This document shows, one piece after another, positions 8,114-17,194 of a stretch of 64,000 nucleotides of DNA. Within the stretch, counting starts at the first letter, position 1; every line of letters starts with the position of its first letter. The notes beneath the pieces were generated by a model. The model saw only the letters and a program-made list of their open reading frames with translations, was not told the DNA's origin and made no database searches. This DNA comes from Roseibium album. GTDB taxonomy: Bacteria > Pseudomonadota > Alphaproteobacteria > Rhizobiales > Stappiaceae. Both the position numbers and the translations under genes were made by a program. The DNA is taken from the NCBI RefSeq assembly GCF_001404515.1, contig NZ_CXWE01000003.1, positions 714,188 to 778,187 of the forward strand. The letters are read 5' to 3'.

Positions 8114-9337
8114 TCATTCATCCAGCGCTGCCGCCGCCCGGGCGACAATCTGCCGGGCGACCTCAGCCTTGTCCATCTCGGGCCAGTCTTCCACGCCATC
8201 CCGGCTGACGAGGCGCACCGTATTGGCATCACCACCCATGATTCCCGTTTCCGGGCTGACATCGTTGGCGATGATCCAGTCGGCGTTTTTCCGCTCCAGC
8301 TTCGAGCGGGCATTGTCAATCAGGTTCTGTGTTTCAGCGGCAAAGCCGATCAGCAGTTTAGGGCGCAGACTTTCGTGATGTCCGACCGTTGCCAGAATAT
8401 CGGGATTCTCGACGAGCCCGAGCGCCGGTGGCTTGCCGCTTCCGTCTTTCTTGATCTTCTGCGCACCTTCGGACGCGACTCGCCAATCGGCCACTGCGGC
8501 TGCCATGATCGCTATATCGGCAGGAAGGCATGATTTGACGGCAGAAAGCATGTCTGCCGCCGACTCAACACGAATTGTGTCGATATTGTCGGGATCTGCC
8601 AGGTCAACCGGACCGGACACCAGCGTCACGCGCGCACCTGCTTCATAGGCAGCCACCGCCAGAGCGTGGCCCTGCTTGCCCGATGAACGGTTCGCGATAT
8701 AGCGCACAGGATCGATGGGCTCGTGGGTCGGGCCGGAAGTGATCAGGACATGCTTGCCGGCCAGCGGAAGACGGTTCTGCCTGATTTCCTCATCGCGCAA
8801 AACCGCCGAGGCAGCGGCTACGATCTCCAGGGGGTCACTCATCCGGCCGACACCGGCTTCACCCTTTTCTGCCATCTCGCCTCTCGCAGGTCCAACGAAC
8901 CTGATGCCGCGTTCTTGCAGGATGGTGATGTTGCGTGTCGTCGCAGCGTTGTGCCACATCTTTGGATTCATCGCTGGTGCGACAAGAACGGGTTTGTCCG
9001 TCGCCAGCAGCACGGCTGTGGCAAGATCGTCGGCAATACCGTGAGCCGTCTTGGCCATCAGGTTTGCCGTTGCCGGCGCAATCAGGACGAGGTCATGGTC
9101 CCGCGCCAGTCGGATGTGGCCGACATCGTGTTCGGCCTCCCGGTCGAACAGGCTTGTGAAGACTTTCTCGGCTGAAAGCGCACCTACGGCAAGCGGAGTG
9201 ATGAACTCCTGAGCGCCTGCGGTCATGACCGGGATAACACGCGCACCACGTTCCTTGAGCCGCCGGATGAGATCAAGCGACTTGTAGGCGGCAATTCCGC
9301 CGCTGATGATCAACACGATCTGCTTGCCGTTGAGCAT
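8114..9337 (-). CDS. coaBC: Bifunctional phosphopantothenoylcysteine decarboxylase/phosphopantothenate-cysteine ligase
   Basis: A 407-residue two-domain enzyme for steps two and three of CoA synthesis from phosphopantothenate. The N-terminal CoaC domain is a flavodoxin-like FMN decarboxylase with ISGGIAAYKSLDLIRRL and the PAMNPKMWHNAAT active-site His segment. The C-terminal CoaB domain begins near residue 190 (GKHVLITSGPTHEPIDPVR) and carries NRSSGKQG and the AVADWR segment that binds CTP and substrate. Length is typical. An LpoA-like gene lies 41 bp upstream on the same strand. Confidence 0.95.
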   Translation of the reverse strand: MLNGKQIVLIISGGIAAYKSLDLIRRLKERGARVIPVMTAGAQEFITPLAVGALSAEKVFTSLFDREAEHDVGHIRLARDHDLVLIAPATANLMAKTAHGIADDLATAVLLATDKPVLVAPAMNPKMWHNAATTRNITILQERGIRFVGPARGEMAEKGEAGVGRMSDPLEIVAAASAVLRDEEIRQNRLPLAGKHVLITSGPTHEPIDPVRYIANRSSGKQGHALAVAAYEAGARVTLVSGPVDLADPDNIDTIRVESAADMLSAVKSCLPADIAIMAAAVADWRVASEGAQKIKKDGSGKPPALGLVENPDILATVGHHESLRPKLLIGFAAETQNLIDNARSKLERKNADWIIANDVSPETGIMGGDANTVRLVSRDGVEDWPEMDKAEVARQIVARAAAALDE

Positions 9338-9378
9338 GGAGGCTAGAGCCCTTTAGAAGAATACAGACCGAAGATGTA

Positions 9379-10602
9379 TCAGAAACCGGTACGGAAATCC
9401 CTGGGCGCCGGTGAAATCACTTCGGTGCCCCGCCCGGTAATCTGATATACCGCGAGCCCACGTTCGTTTAATCCGTTCGACTTGAATCGGAACAGGCCGT
9501 CGATCCCGATAAATCCGTCGCGGTTCGTCATGATGCTCTGCTGGAAGCGTTGCGGACCAGCGGAGCGGATCAGGCCGGCGGCAAGTGTAACGCCGTCATA
9601 GACAAGACTGGCATTGCGAGGCGGGGTCGCTCCGTACGTGCTCTGATAGCGTCTTGCAAATCCCTGGAACCCCTTGTCTTCAGGGCCGGCAAACCACGCG
9701 CCCGCCAGCACGGAGTTGTTCTTGACCTGCGCTGAATCCCACTGCCCGGATCCCAGGATCTTTATGTTCCCGAGATTTGCACCCTGGCTGACGAGAGTTT
9801 GCATGACAAGAGGAGGAACGCCGCCGCCGGCCGGTACGAACAAGGCATCGATGTTGTTCGTGACGGACTTCAGTGCAGCGGTCTTGGCAACCAGATCCGA
9901 CGTGTCCGAGCCCGACATCTTGTAACGTTGGATGGTCGCGATCCTGCCTGCACCCTTTCCGACTTCCTGTCGGAAGGCGGCTTCAACGACAGCCCCGTAG
10001 GAACCATCCGGTATGAGTGCGGCGTAGGAGCGTTTCTGCTGACTGTTGGCATAGCCGATGATCCGCTTGACATCGGATTCGGGAAGAAAACTCAGAAGAT
10101 AGACACCGCGTGCCGCGACGGACGTGTCGGTTGAAAACGCGATGACCGGGACACCAGTGGCCCGTGCTGCGGCTGCAGCGCCGGAAACTGCCGGTGCGAA
10201 GACAGGTCCAAGGATCAGTTCGGCGCCTTCCGAGATTGCCGACTGAGCGGCACTTCGCCCGCCTTCGGCCGTCCCGCCGGTGTCCTTCACCAGAAGCTGG
10301 ACGTCCGCATTCGGAAAATTCTGCAGTGCAAGCGCGGCGGCGTTTTTGAAAACGGTGCCGATGGATGCATTGCCACCACTGGCGGCCAGGGGCAACAGCA
10401 GACCGACCCGCACACTGCCGGTCCCGATGACCTCACCTGTCGTCTGGGGCTGGGCGGTAGGTTGCACCTGGTCGCCCGGCAGCGAGCCGAGTGAAGATCC
10501 GAGGCAGCCTGAAAGCGCGAATGCGCTGCTGCAGGCAAGCGCCGTCTTCAAAAACTGCCGTCTCTGTTGCTGTCCGGTTTTGCCCCGCATCGCACTTGCC
10601 AT
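9379..10602 (-). CDS. LpoA-like periplasmic-binding-fold lipoprotein (penicillin-binding protein activator), Tat-type signal
   Basis: This 407-residue protein has a type I periplasmic-binding fold like Leu/Ile/Val-binding proteins and the C-terminal domain of LpoA. The N-terminus has a twin-arginine motif (QRRQFLK) followed by a hydrophobic stretch and a lipobox LSGC, predicting a Tat-exported lipoprotein. In E. coli LpoA stimulates PBP1A and lies next to rsmI (yraL) and yraN; here the gene is divergent from rsmI-yraN, the same gene set. The N-terminal TPR part of enterobacterial LpoA is absent. An amino-acid ABC binding role is the alternative, but no permease genes lie nearby. Confidence 0.78.
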   Translation of the reverse strand: MASAMRGKTGQQQRRQFLKTALACSSAFALSGCLGSSLGSLPGDQVQPTAQPQTTGEVIGTGSVRVGLLLPLAASGGNASIGTVFKNAAALALQNFPNADVQLLVKDTGGTAEGGRSAAQSAISEGAELILGPVFAPAVSGAAAAARATGVPVIAFSTDTSVAARGVYLLSFLPESDVKRIIGYANSQQKRSYAALIPDGSYGAVVEAAFRQEVGKGAGRIATIQRYKMSGSDTSDLVAKTAALKSVTNNIDALFVPAGGGVPPLVMQTLVSQGANLGNIKILGSGQWDSAQVKNNSVLAGAWFAGPEDKGFQGFARRYQSTYGATPPRNASLVYDGVTLAAGLIRSAGPQRFQQSIMTNRDGFIGIDGLFRFKSNGLNERGLAVYQITGRGTEVISPAPRDFRTGF

Positions 10603-10777
10603 TGTTATTTTTTCACCTCTGGCAAGACTTACGTATTCGCTCGTGTCATGTCCAGTTTTTGGGCGACGTCAGCGGCATATCCCGATGATCAGCAGTGGAT
10701 TTACCTTGCATCGGCAGCGTCCTGCGGTTAGCGCAGTGACAAGGACCTCTATCCGGCAAGCAAATCTTGGAGCCCAT

Positions 10778-11692
10778 ATGGAGAGCGATTCACCAGCTGC
10801 AGTTGCGGACAGGAACCGTTACAGCCTCGCCGAACACGCTTTCAGCGCACCTAATCTTGAGCCGGCGCTTTATATTGTTTCGACGCCGATCGGCAATCTC
10901 GGTGACATCACCGTCCGCGCTCTGCAAACCCTGGCGGCGAGCAGCTTCATTGCCTGCGAGGACACGCGCGTCACTGCGACCCTGACCCAGAAGTTCGGCT
11001 TGAAGACCCAATTGGTTGCCTATCACGAACACAATGCCGACAAGCAGAGGCCGAAGATCCTGGCCGAACTTGAGGCCGGCAGGGCTGTGGCCCTTGCTTC
11101 CGATGCGGGAACACCCCTTGTTTCCGATCCAGGCTATCGGCTTGTTCGGGCAGTTCTGGACGCGGGCCACCGGGTCATTCCGATTCCGGGTGCGTCCGCA
11201 CCTCTCGCCGGGCTCGTCGCATCGGGTCTGCCGAGTGACACGGTGCTCTTTGCCGGGTTTCTGCCGCAAAAGGGCGGCCCGAAAACCAGGCGGCTGGAAG
11301 AGCTGGCAAGGGTGCCCGGAACGCTGATTTTTTTCGAATCCCCGCATCGCACCGGTGCGACACTGGTGCTGATGGCAACGGTACTGGGTAGCAGTCGGGA
11401 AGCCGTGGTCGCACGTGAGCTGACCAAGCGGTTCGAGACGTTTGAGCGCGGCTCGCTGTCCGAACTCGCCGACCGATTCAAAGAGATGCAGGTGAAGGGT
11501 GAGATCGTTATCCTGGTGGGTCCGCCCGACGAGCGGCCCGAAGCCGACGCTTCTGACCTGGACGCGCTGCTGCTTGAAGCGCTGAAGGAGATGCCGGTCA
11601 GTGCTGCTGCCAAGAAAGCTGCAAAGGCAACGGGGCTGGACCGGAAGGACGTCTACCAGCGCGCGCTCGACCTGAAAGCCGGAGACGGCTGA
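10778..11692 (+). CDS. rsmI: 16S rRNA (cytidine-1402-2'-O)-methyltransferase
   Basis: A 304-residue SAM-dependent methylase of the tetrapyrrole methylase fold that 2'-O-methylates C1402 of 16S rRNA, refining decoding in the P site. Family motifs are ALYIVSTPIGNLGDITVRAL, SDAGTPLVSDPGYRLV, IPGASAPLAGLVASGLPSD and RELTKRFE. The open frame extends upstream to 10280 but overlaps the divergent lipoprotein gene, so I chose ATG 10778 at MESDSPAAV. The stop is followed two bases later by the yraN start. Confidence 0.94.
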   Translation: MESDSPAAVADRNRYSLAEHAFSAPNLEPALYIVSTPIGNLGDITVRALQTLAASSFIACEDTRVTATLTQKFGLKTQLVAYHEHNADKQRPKILAELEAGRAVALASDAGTPLVSDPGYRLVRAVLDAGHRVIPIPGASAPLAGLVASGLPSDTVLFAGFLPQKGGPKTRRLEELARVPGTLIFFESPHRTGATLVLMATVLGSSREAVVARELTKRFETFERGSLSELADRFKEMQVKGEIVILVGPPDERPEADASDLDALLLEALKEMPVSAAAKKAAKATGLDRKDVYQRALDLKAGDG

Positions 11693-11694
11693 GC

Positions 11695-12081
11695 ATGCCG
11701 GGGCAGAAGAAAAACTCCCTGGAGCAGCGCCGCCGGTCCCATGCCCGGGGCCTGTCCGCAGAAGCCTGGGCGGCCTGGTACCTGCGCCTCACCGGCTGGC
11801 GCATCCTGAAGCACCGTTACAAGACCGGGGCAGGCGAGATCGACCTGATTGCGAAACGACGCAAGACCGTTGCTTTCGTCGAGGTCAAGGCCAGGAAGAC
11901 CCGGAGTGCGGCGCTGGAAGCCGTCACGCCTGCCAGCCAGAAACGAATTACCCGGGCCGCGAAAATCTTTGTTTCCGAACATCCCAAGGCGGGGTTCTTC
12001 ACGCTCCGCTTCGACGTCATCGTCATCCGGCCCTGGGCCTTGCCCGAGCGGATCGAAAATGCATTCGAGGCTTGGGACTAG
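11695..12081 (+). CDS. YraN/UPF0102 family nuclease-fold protein
   Basis: This 128-residue protein has the UPF0102 Holliday-junction-resolvase-like core: G(L)SAEAWAAWYLRLTGWRIL, then TGAGEIDLIAKR and VAFVEVKARK, which together give the D-(x)n-ExK signature of restriction-endonuclease folds. The biochemical role is unproven. The ATG lies two bases after the rsmI stop, so the pair is translationally coupled, an arrangement conserved in many proteobacteria. Confidence 0.9.
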   Translation: MPGQKKNSLEQRRRSHARGLSAEAWAAWYLRLTGWRILKHRYKTGAGEIDLIAKRRKTVAFVEVKARKTRSAALEAVTPASQKRITRAAKIFVSEHPKAGFFTLRFDVIVIRPWALPERIENAFEAWD

Positions 12082-12374
12082 GTCGGAAAACAGCCTGGGC
12101 GCATCCTTCTCGCGGCCATTGACCGATCGGGGGCCCTCCTCGACCTGCCTTCTTGATAACGGGTCGAGGCCGGTACAGAAATTTCAGCTGTTCATTGGAA
12201 TTCTAGCAAATACACCGGGCGCGCACCCACTGGACAAAGCGGCATCGCGACCGCATATCTGGACCGACTGATCTGAAATCCCAGGAGATCGGCAGTTACG
12301 CGGTCCTGTTCGATCGCATGGCCGCACGTTGATCTTCTTCAAAGCGCTGTCGCGCACCCGCCGGGAGTTGCCTC

Positions 12375-13319
12375 ATGGCTCTGAAAGTAGCGGTCCAGAT
12401 GGACCATATCTCGACAATCAACATTGCCGGAGACAGCGCCTTTGCGATGATGCTCGAAGCGCAGTCCCGTGGCCACGAACTGTATCACTATACGCCCGAC
12501 CGCCTCGCTCTGCGTGGCGATGAGGTCTTCTGTGCGCTGGAACCGGTCGAGGTGCGCGACCAAAAAGGCAGCCATTTCACGCTCGGCAGCAGGACCCGCA
12601 CGGACATGCGCGAGATGGACGTGGTGCTGATGCGCCAGGACCCGCCTTTCGATCTTTCCTATATCGCGGCGACCCACATTCTGGAAAAGATTCACCCGGC
12701 AACGCTTGTCGTGAACAATCCGGCGGAGGTTCGCAATGCGCCGGAAAAGCTGTTTGTCACCGACTTTCCCGATCTCATGCCGCCGACCCTGATTACCAAG
12801 GATCGGGCTGAGATCGATCTCTTCCGGGAAGAATACGGCGACATCGTCATGAAGCCGCTCTTCGGTCACGGCGGTGCGGCCGTCTTCCGCATTACAAAAG
12901 ACGATCTGAATTACGGGTCGCTCTATGATTTCTTCGATGTCACGTTCCGCGAGCCCTGGGTGATCCAGCAGTTTCTGCCGAACGTGAAGCATGGCGACAA
13001 GCGCATCCTGCTCGTCGACGGCGAATTTGCCGGTGCGGTCAACCGGGTTCCTGCAGAAGGGGACCTGCGCTCCAACATGGTGCGCGGCGGAGCACCGACC
13101 GACAGCGACCTGACCGAGCGCGAGCGCGAGATATGCGCACGCCTCGGACCTTCGCTGAAGGAAAAGGGTCTCATTCTGGTCGGGATCGATGTCATCGACG
13201 GTATGCTGACCGAAATCAACGTCACCGCTCCGACAGGCATTCGCGCCATTCGGAACCTCGGTGGACCAGACGTCGCTGCGATGGTCTGGGACGTTCTGGA
13301 GGGCAAGGTGCGGGCCTGA
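12375..13319 (+). CDS. gshB: Glutathione synthetase
   Basis: A 314-residue ATP-grasp ligase that joins gamma-glutamylcysteine and glycine. N-terminal substrate-binding segments ([40 protein letters not shown]), the [12 protein letters not shown] loop, the ATP-binding [16 protein letters not shown] and C-terminal [12 protein letters not shown] are all characteristic. Length matches E. coli GshB (about 315 aa). GGGAG precedes the ATG. It follows yraN after 293 bp in which I see no gene, so it probably has its own promoter. Confidence 0.95.
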   Translation: MALKVAVQMDHISTINIAGDSAFAMMLEAQSRGHELYHYTPDRLALRGDEVFCALEPVEVRDQKGSHFTLGSRTRTDMREMDVVLMRQDPPFDLSYIAATHILEKIHPATLVVNNPAEVRNAPEKLFVTDFPDLMPPTLITKDRAEIDLFREEYGDIVMKPLFGHGGAAVFRITKDDLNYGSLYDFFDVTFREPWVIQQFLPNVKHGDKRILLVDGEFAGAVNRVPAEGDLRSNMVRGGAPTDSDLTEREREICARLGPSLKEKGLILVGIDVIDGMLTEINVTAPTGIRAIRNLGGPDVAAMVWDVLEGKVRA

Positions 13320-13356
13320 TTTCGACCGCGCGCATTGTTGATATTTCGGCCAGACA

Positions 13357-13480
13357 CAAAAAAACCTCCGCGCGAACGCGGAGGTGAAAGTTAGTGTGCT
13401 TAGACAATGCAACAGAGGGCCTACACGGCAGCCTCTGTCAGTAAAACCCACCGAGGCCATTGTTCTTCCACGGAAAATCA
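13357..13480 (-). ncRNA. Candidate small RNA with intrinsic terminator
   Basis: On the minus strand a perfect 9-bp stem (ACCTCCGCG / CGCGGAGGT, 13364-13385, tetraloop) is followed by a seven-U tract, a textbook terminator. No minus-strand coding gene ends here: hppD ends about 450 bp upstream. Upstream of the terminator a second stem is formed by ACAGAGG and CCTCTGT (13413-13439). A possible -35 (TTGACT on the minus strand, 13513-13518) lies at the edge of the AT-rich block, but the -10 is weak. It could alternatively be a long hppD 3' UTR. Confidence 0.4.
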
Positions 13481-13597
13481 AAAAAAAATCGAAAAAAGCA
13501 CGGAAACTTTCCAGTCAAGGAGAAAACATCAACAAAATCAGATAGTTAAAAATTTTGAAGAAATGAATCTTTTTTGAAAAAATTAAAAAATACAATT

Positions 13598-13686
13598 ACT
13601 TAGGCAACAAAAAGTTGTGCCGGAGTCCGAACGCCAGAGAGTGCGAATGTCCGACCCTCTTACCTTTGTTTGAGGGTTTTTGGTCA
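13598..13686 (+). ncRNA. Candidate small RNA (plus strand) with weak intrinsic terminator
   Basis: Downstream of the AT-rich block, GGCAAC and GTTGTGCC form a bulged hairpin around AAAAA (about 13603-13621). ACCCTC (about 13655-13660) and GAGGGT then form a second hairpin followed by TTTT. No plus-strand coding gene precedes it within 270 bp. A TACAAT at about 13590 could be a -10 element. Evidence is structural only. Confidence 0.28.
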
Positions 13687-13839
13687 CGTTCGTCACGAGG
13701 GGCTGCCGTCTGTCTCTCGGGACGGCGCCGAGCGATTTCCAGAGGCGACAGAGGCGATGGGTTACCCGTAACGAGGGACCGATTGGCTGCTTTCCCTGAA
13801 CTGCCAACCGGAACCCCGTGCCTTGAACCATCGCGGACC

Positions 13840-14952
13840 TTATTCCGCGGCTTCCGTATTCAGGACGCCACGGCGGATCTGGTCTTCCTCGATCGACTCG
13901 AACAGGGCGCGGAAATTGCCCTCACCGAAGCCTTCGTCACCCTTTCGCTGGATGAACTCGAAAAAGATGGGTCCGATCACGGTCTTTGAGAAAATCTGCA
14001 GCAGAATTTTTGTCATGCCACCGTCGATAACCCCCTCGCCGTCGATCAGGATACCGTGCTCTTTCATGCGTTCGAGCGGCTCGTCATGGCCCTGCACGCG
14101 GTCCTTTGACATTTCGTAGTAGGTTTCCGGCGGGCCCGGCATGAACTTGAGTTCGTTGGCCGCCAGCCTGTCTGTGCTGTCATAGATATTGTCGGTCCCG
14201 ACCGCGATGTGCTGGATGCCCTCGCCCCCGTACTTCTTCAGGTATTCCTCGATCTGGCTGGTGTCATCCTTCGACTCGTTCAGCGGAATGCGGATTTTGC
14301 CGCAGGGGCTGGTAATCGCGCGGCTGACGAGTCCGGTAATGCGGCCGTCAATGTCGAAGAAATGGATCTGCTTGAAGTTGAAGAGGTCGCGGTAAAAGTC
14401 CCACCACTTGTCCATGTTGCCGCGATAGACGTTATGGGTCAGATGGTCGAGATAATAGAAGCCGACACCTTCCGGCTTCGGATCGGTTGCATCCAGCCAG
14501 TCGAACTCATCCGAATAGGCCGATCCCTTGTCGCCATAGGTATCGACGAAATAAAGCAGCGAACCGCCGATACCGACAATGGCCGGGACGTCCAGCGTCT
14601 TGTCGTTCCCTTCATAGGGTGTCGCGCCATTTGCGACCGCGTGGTCGAACGCGTGTTTCGCGTTCACGACCCGCCAGGCCATGGCAGGTGCGCACGGCCC
14701 GTGTTCGTCGACGAATTTCATGCCATGGCTGCCGCTTTCGGCGTTCAGTACATAGGTTATGTCACCCTGGCGATAGAGGGTGATGTTCTTCGTCCTGTGT
14801 CTTGCAACGGGTTGATACCCCATCCTGCGAAACAGGGCGTCCAGCTTTTCCGGTTCGCGATGCGCGAATTCAACGAATTCGAATCCGTCGGTCCCGGCCG
14901 GATTCTGCGCGGTGATCTGGGCTGGCGGTGCATCGTGCGGAAACGGTCCCAT
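13840..14952 (-). CDS. hppD: 4-Hydroxyphenylpyruvate dioxygenase
   Basis: A 370-residue non-haem Fe(II) enzyme converting 4-hydroxyphenylpyruvate to homogentisate in tyrosine degradation. The 2-His-1-carboxylate ligands are visible in YLDHLTHNVYRG, GEGIQHIAVGTDNIY and PIFFEFIQRKGDEGFGEGNF. The open frame continues upstream to 15603, but that part is antisense to the Lrp gene; the ATG at 14952 is preceded by GAAGGAGAACCAGTC and gives the usual length. The divergent Lrp/AsnC gene 130 bp away is a likely regulator. Confidence 0.95.
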   Translation of the reverse strand: MGPFPHDAPPAQITAQNPAGTDGFEFVEFAHREPEKLDALFRRMGYQPVARHRTKNITLYRQGDITYVLNAESGSHGMKFVDEHGPCAPAMAWRVVNAKHAFDHAVANGATPYEGNDKTLDVPAIVGIGGSLLYFVDTYGDKGSAYSDEFDWLDATDPKPEGVGFYYLDHLTHNVYRGNMDKWWDFYRDLFNFKQIHFFDIDGRITGLVSRAITSPCGKIRIPLNESKDDTSQIEEYLKKYGGEGIQHIAVGTDNIYDSTDRLAANELKFMPGPPETYYEMSKDRVQGHDEPLERMKEHGILIDGEGVIDGGMTKILLQIFSKTVIGPIFFEFIQRKGDEGFGEGNFRALFESIEEDQIRRGVLNTEAAE

Positions 14953-15081
14953 GACTGGTTCTCCTTCGAAAGGTCTGTTGTTGCCACAAAGAATGCCCCG
15001 GATGACGCGCAGGGTGTGTGCAATCCACGTGATTGCGCGTAGTATCTTGCACGTTCCGTGTGAAAATATTGGGATATATGC

Positions 15082-15552
15082 ATGACTGTTGCGCTTGATG
15101 GCTATGACGTGAAACTTCTCGCCGCATTGCAGGACAATGCCGCTCTGACCAACGCGGAGCTTGGCGACGTGATCAGCCTGTCGGCCAGCCAGGTTTCCCG
15201 CCGCCGTCAGAAACTGGAGGAAACAGGGGTGATCCGCCGCTACCGCGCCGCACTCGACCCTGAAGCCCTGGGTCTGACGGTGACGGCCTATATTGGCGTG
15301 ACGCTCGGCGCGCACAGCAAGGAAAATGCCCGGAAATTCCGGAACGTCGTGATTGCCATGCCGGAAGTCCAGGAAGCACACACCCTGACCGGCGATGTCG
15401 ACTACATGCTGAAAATCGTTGTGCCCGACCTCAAAACCCTGAGCCGCATCATCAACGACGACCTCCTTCCACAAGAGGCGGTCCACCATGTGCGCTCGTC
15501 GATTGCAATGGAAACGCTGAAGGACGACAATTTGTTGCCACTGGGTCGTTAA
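15082..15552 (+). CDS. Lrp/AsnC-family transcriptional regulator
   Basis: A 156-residue protein with an N-terminal winged HTH (LDGYDVKLLAALQDNAALTNAELGDVISLSASQVSRRRQKLEETGVI) and a C-terminal RAM effector domain (AYIGVTLGAHSKENARKFRNVVIAMPEVQEAHTLTGDVDYMLKIV). Such proteins bind amino acids and form octamers on DNA. Its position divergent from hppD suggests control of tyrosine catabolism, with a phenylpyruvate or aromatic amino acid effector; that is inference from context. Confidence 0.9.
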   Translation: MTVALDGYDVKLLAALQDNAALTNAELGDVISLSASQVSRRRQKLEETGVIRRYRAALDPEALGLTVTAYIGVTLGAHSKENARKFRNVVIAMPEVQEAHTLTGDVDYMLKIVVPDLKTLSRIINDDLLPQEAVHHVRSSIAMETLKDDNLLPLGR

Positions 15553-15649
15553 AGTATGAATGCGGCCCTGCAGGGAACGAAACAACCATCTGCGACGCTT
15601 CAAGGCCGGTACGGCGCGCGTGTCAAATGCGAGTGCTTCGAATTCGGTC

Positions 15650-16174
15650 CTAAAGACCGAAAAGCTTGATCAGGTCCGACCAGAAGTCCTTGCGCAGGCC
15701 CGGCAGGTCTGGTGCGGCGTTGCCCTGAACATCTGCAAGACAGACGTCGGAGTAACCGTTTTCGGCGGAAAGCAGACATCCGGTTTCGGGAATGCCTTCG
15801 TCGTGGCGGTAGAGACGGGTCCCCGTGTGTGATTTGAAAATCAGGTCAGGGCTTTCGAGTTCACCCACGGTTCTGAAAACATAAGTCGGGTACTGCGTGC
15901 CGCGAGCAATGCCGCGGTCCTGAACCACGTGCACAACGACCTGGTTGTCTGGGTCACCGGACTCATGAAACAAAACCAGGTTTCCGGTCGAACTTTCACC
16001 GTCAGCGGACAGAATCCTGAGAAACGTGTTTTTTAGCTCATCATCTTGGATCTCCGAATAGGCATCCGGGGACCCGTTGCTGGATAACGCTCGCACGGTG
16101 TCTCCGCTGCACAGCAGCGCGATCAGAGCCATGTGAGCTGCCAATGCTCTTGCACGTACTTTTCTGCTGACCAT
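15650..16174 (-). CDS. Hypothetical exported protein
   Basis: A 174-residue protein of unrecognised family. It begins with a signal-peptide-like segment (basic VSRKVRARALAA then MALIALLCSGDTVRA). The mature part is acidic with few cysteines (SGCLLS..., VCLADV). The ribosome site before ATG 16174 is poor; an internal ATG at residue 15 would shorten the basic n-region. A 7-bp hairpin (TTCGGTC / GACCGAA) overlaps the stop codon but has no U-tract. Codon use matches the neighbours, so I consider it probably real. Confidence 0.5.
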   Translation of the reverse strand: MVSRKVRARALAAHMALIALLCSGDTVRALSSNGSPDAYSEIQDDELKNTFLRILSADGESSTGNLVLFHESGDPDNQVVVHVVQDRGIARGTQYPTYVFRTVGELESPDLIFKSHTGTRLYRHDEGIPETGCLLSAENGYSDVCLADVQGNAAPDLPGLRKDFWSDLIKLFGL

Positions 16175-16312
16175 TTATTCGGAAATTCCAAATCGGGGGG
16201 TGTTCTTGTTTCTGTACCCAAATGTAACGCAAACTTGCGCACCCCGCAGAAAATACCATCTGATAGGGAAAGTGTGATTTGCCCCGCGCGGGGCCGTTCA
16301 AGGGAGCAATTG

Positions 16313-17074
16313 ATGTTTGACGCTAAATCCTTGCTGGATCAGTTCCTGGGCAGTCAGTCCGGAGGCCCTTCCGGCAGTCAATATGGTGGCCGGGGCGGTG
16401 CAGCCGCGCAGCGCAGTGGGTCGGGTGACCTGATGTCGCAGGGCAAGGATTTTCTGTCGTCCCAGGGCGGAGGCCTCGCGCTTGGCGGGCTCGCCGGACT
16501 GATGCTTGGTTCCAAGTCCGGACGGAAGATCGGCAAGAAAGCCGTCACCTATGGTGGTCTCGCGCTTGTTGCCGGTCTGGCTTACAAGGCCTACCAGGGC
16601 CACAAGGCCAATCAGCAGAACGCGCCGCGACCACAATATCCCCAGGACGAGCCGATCCCCCTGGAGGCTCCGCGCGGCACGGCCTTCGACCCGGCAGAGC
16701 AACCGGGCGGCGAGAACGAATTTGCCGTCGCTCTGCTGTCGGCAATGATCGCGGCTGCAAAAGCGGATGGCCACATCGACAGGGAAGAACAGGATACGAT
16801 CTTCGCCAAGATCGACGAAGCCGGTCTCGACAGCGAGGCAAAGGCATTCCTGATGGATGAGCTCCGCTCACCACTTGATCTCGACAAGATCGTCGCCAGT
16901 GCGACCTGTCCGGAATCGGCTGCCGAAATCTATGCGGCTTCCCGTCTGGCCATCGATCCGGACCATCCCGCTGAAAGGGCCTATCTGCAGATGCTCGCCG
17001 CGCGTCTCGGCCTGGAACCCGGCCTCATCGATGAGATCGAACTGGCGGTCCGTGAAGCGGAAATGGCGGAATAG
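16313..17074 (+). CDS. TerB-fold/DUF533 (YebE-like) membrane-associated protein
   Basis: This 253-residue protein has a Gly/Ser/Gln-rich N-terminus (about 1-50), a hydrophobic glycine-rich segment with a likely membrane hairpin (GLALGGLAGLMLGSKSGRKIGKKAVTYGGLALVAGLAYKAY), a proline-rich linker, and a C-terminal all-helical TerB-like domain (about 135-253: AAKADGHIDREEQDTIFAKI, an EF-hand-like acidic segment). YebE-type proteins are envelope-stress associated in E. coli, with no known reaction. I chose ATG 16313 after AAGGGAGCAATTG; the open frame upstream to 16133 has no family similarity. Confidence 0.82.
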   Translation: MFDAKSLLDQFLGSQSGGPSGSQYGGRGGAAAQRSGSGDLMSQGKDFLSSQGGGLALGGLAGLMLGSKSGRKIGKKAVTYGGLALVAGLAYKAYQGHKANQQNAPRPQYPQDEPIPLEAPRGTAFDPAEQPGGENEFAVALLSAMIAAAKADGHIDREEQDTIFAKIDEAGLDSEAKAFLMDELRSPLDLDKIVASATCPESAAEIYAASRLAIDPDHPAERAYLQMLAARLGLEPGLIDEIELAVREAEMAE

Positions 17075-17194
17075 TCAGACAACCAGCTCGGCTATTGCGC
17101 GTTGGAAAATGGTCGTCCCGGCCTTGATCCGGATTCATTGAAAAACAGGGATATAAGGCCCCGGCTCAAGGCCGGGGCAGCAATGACAAGCGCG

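Larger units (their letters stand above)
13320..13839. other. AT-rich intergenic region (520 bp) between convergent gshB and hppD
   Basis: No convincing protein gene. Bases 13481-13610 are strongly AT-rich (runs of A and T), unlike the GC-rich surroundings. Two intrinsic terminators pointing outward, minus-strand at 13357-13385 and plus-strand at about 13655-13685, flank the AT-rich core. That layout suggests a divergent promoter region for two short transcripts; see the two ncRNA entries. Confidence 0.5.

Noticed and set aside
10280..10777. N-terminal extension of rsmI in the same frame
   Set aside because: It lies antisense to the lipoprotein gene and has no family similarity; the ATG at 10778 gives the standard length.
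12339..13481. 380-residue minus-strand open frame opposite gshB
   Set aside because: It is the antisense of gshB. Its first part overlaps the terminator hairpin at 13364-13385, so it is unlikely to be translated.
14953..15603. Extension of the hppD frame upstream
   Set aside because: Antisense to the Lrp gene. The ATG at 14952 has a good ribosome site and normal length.
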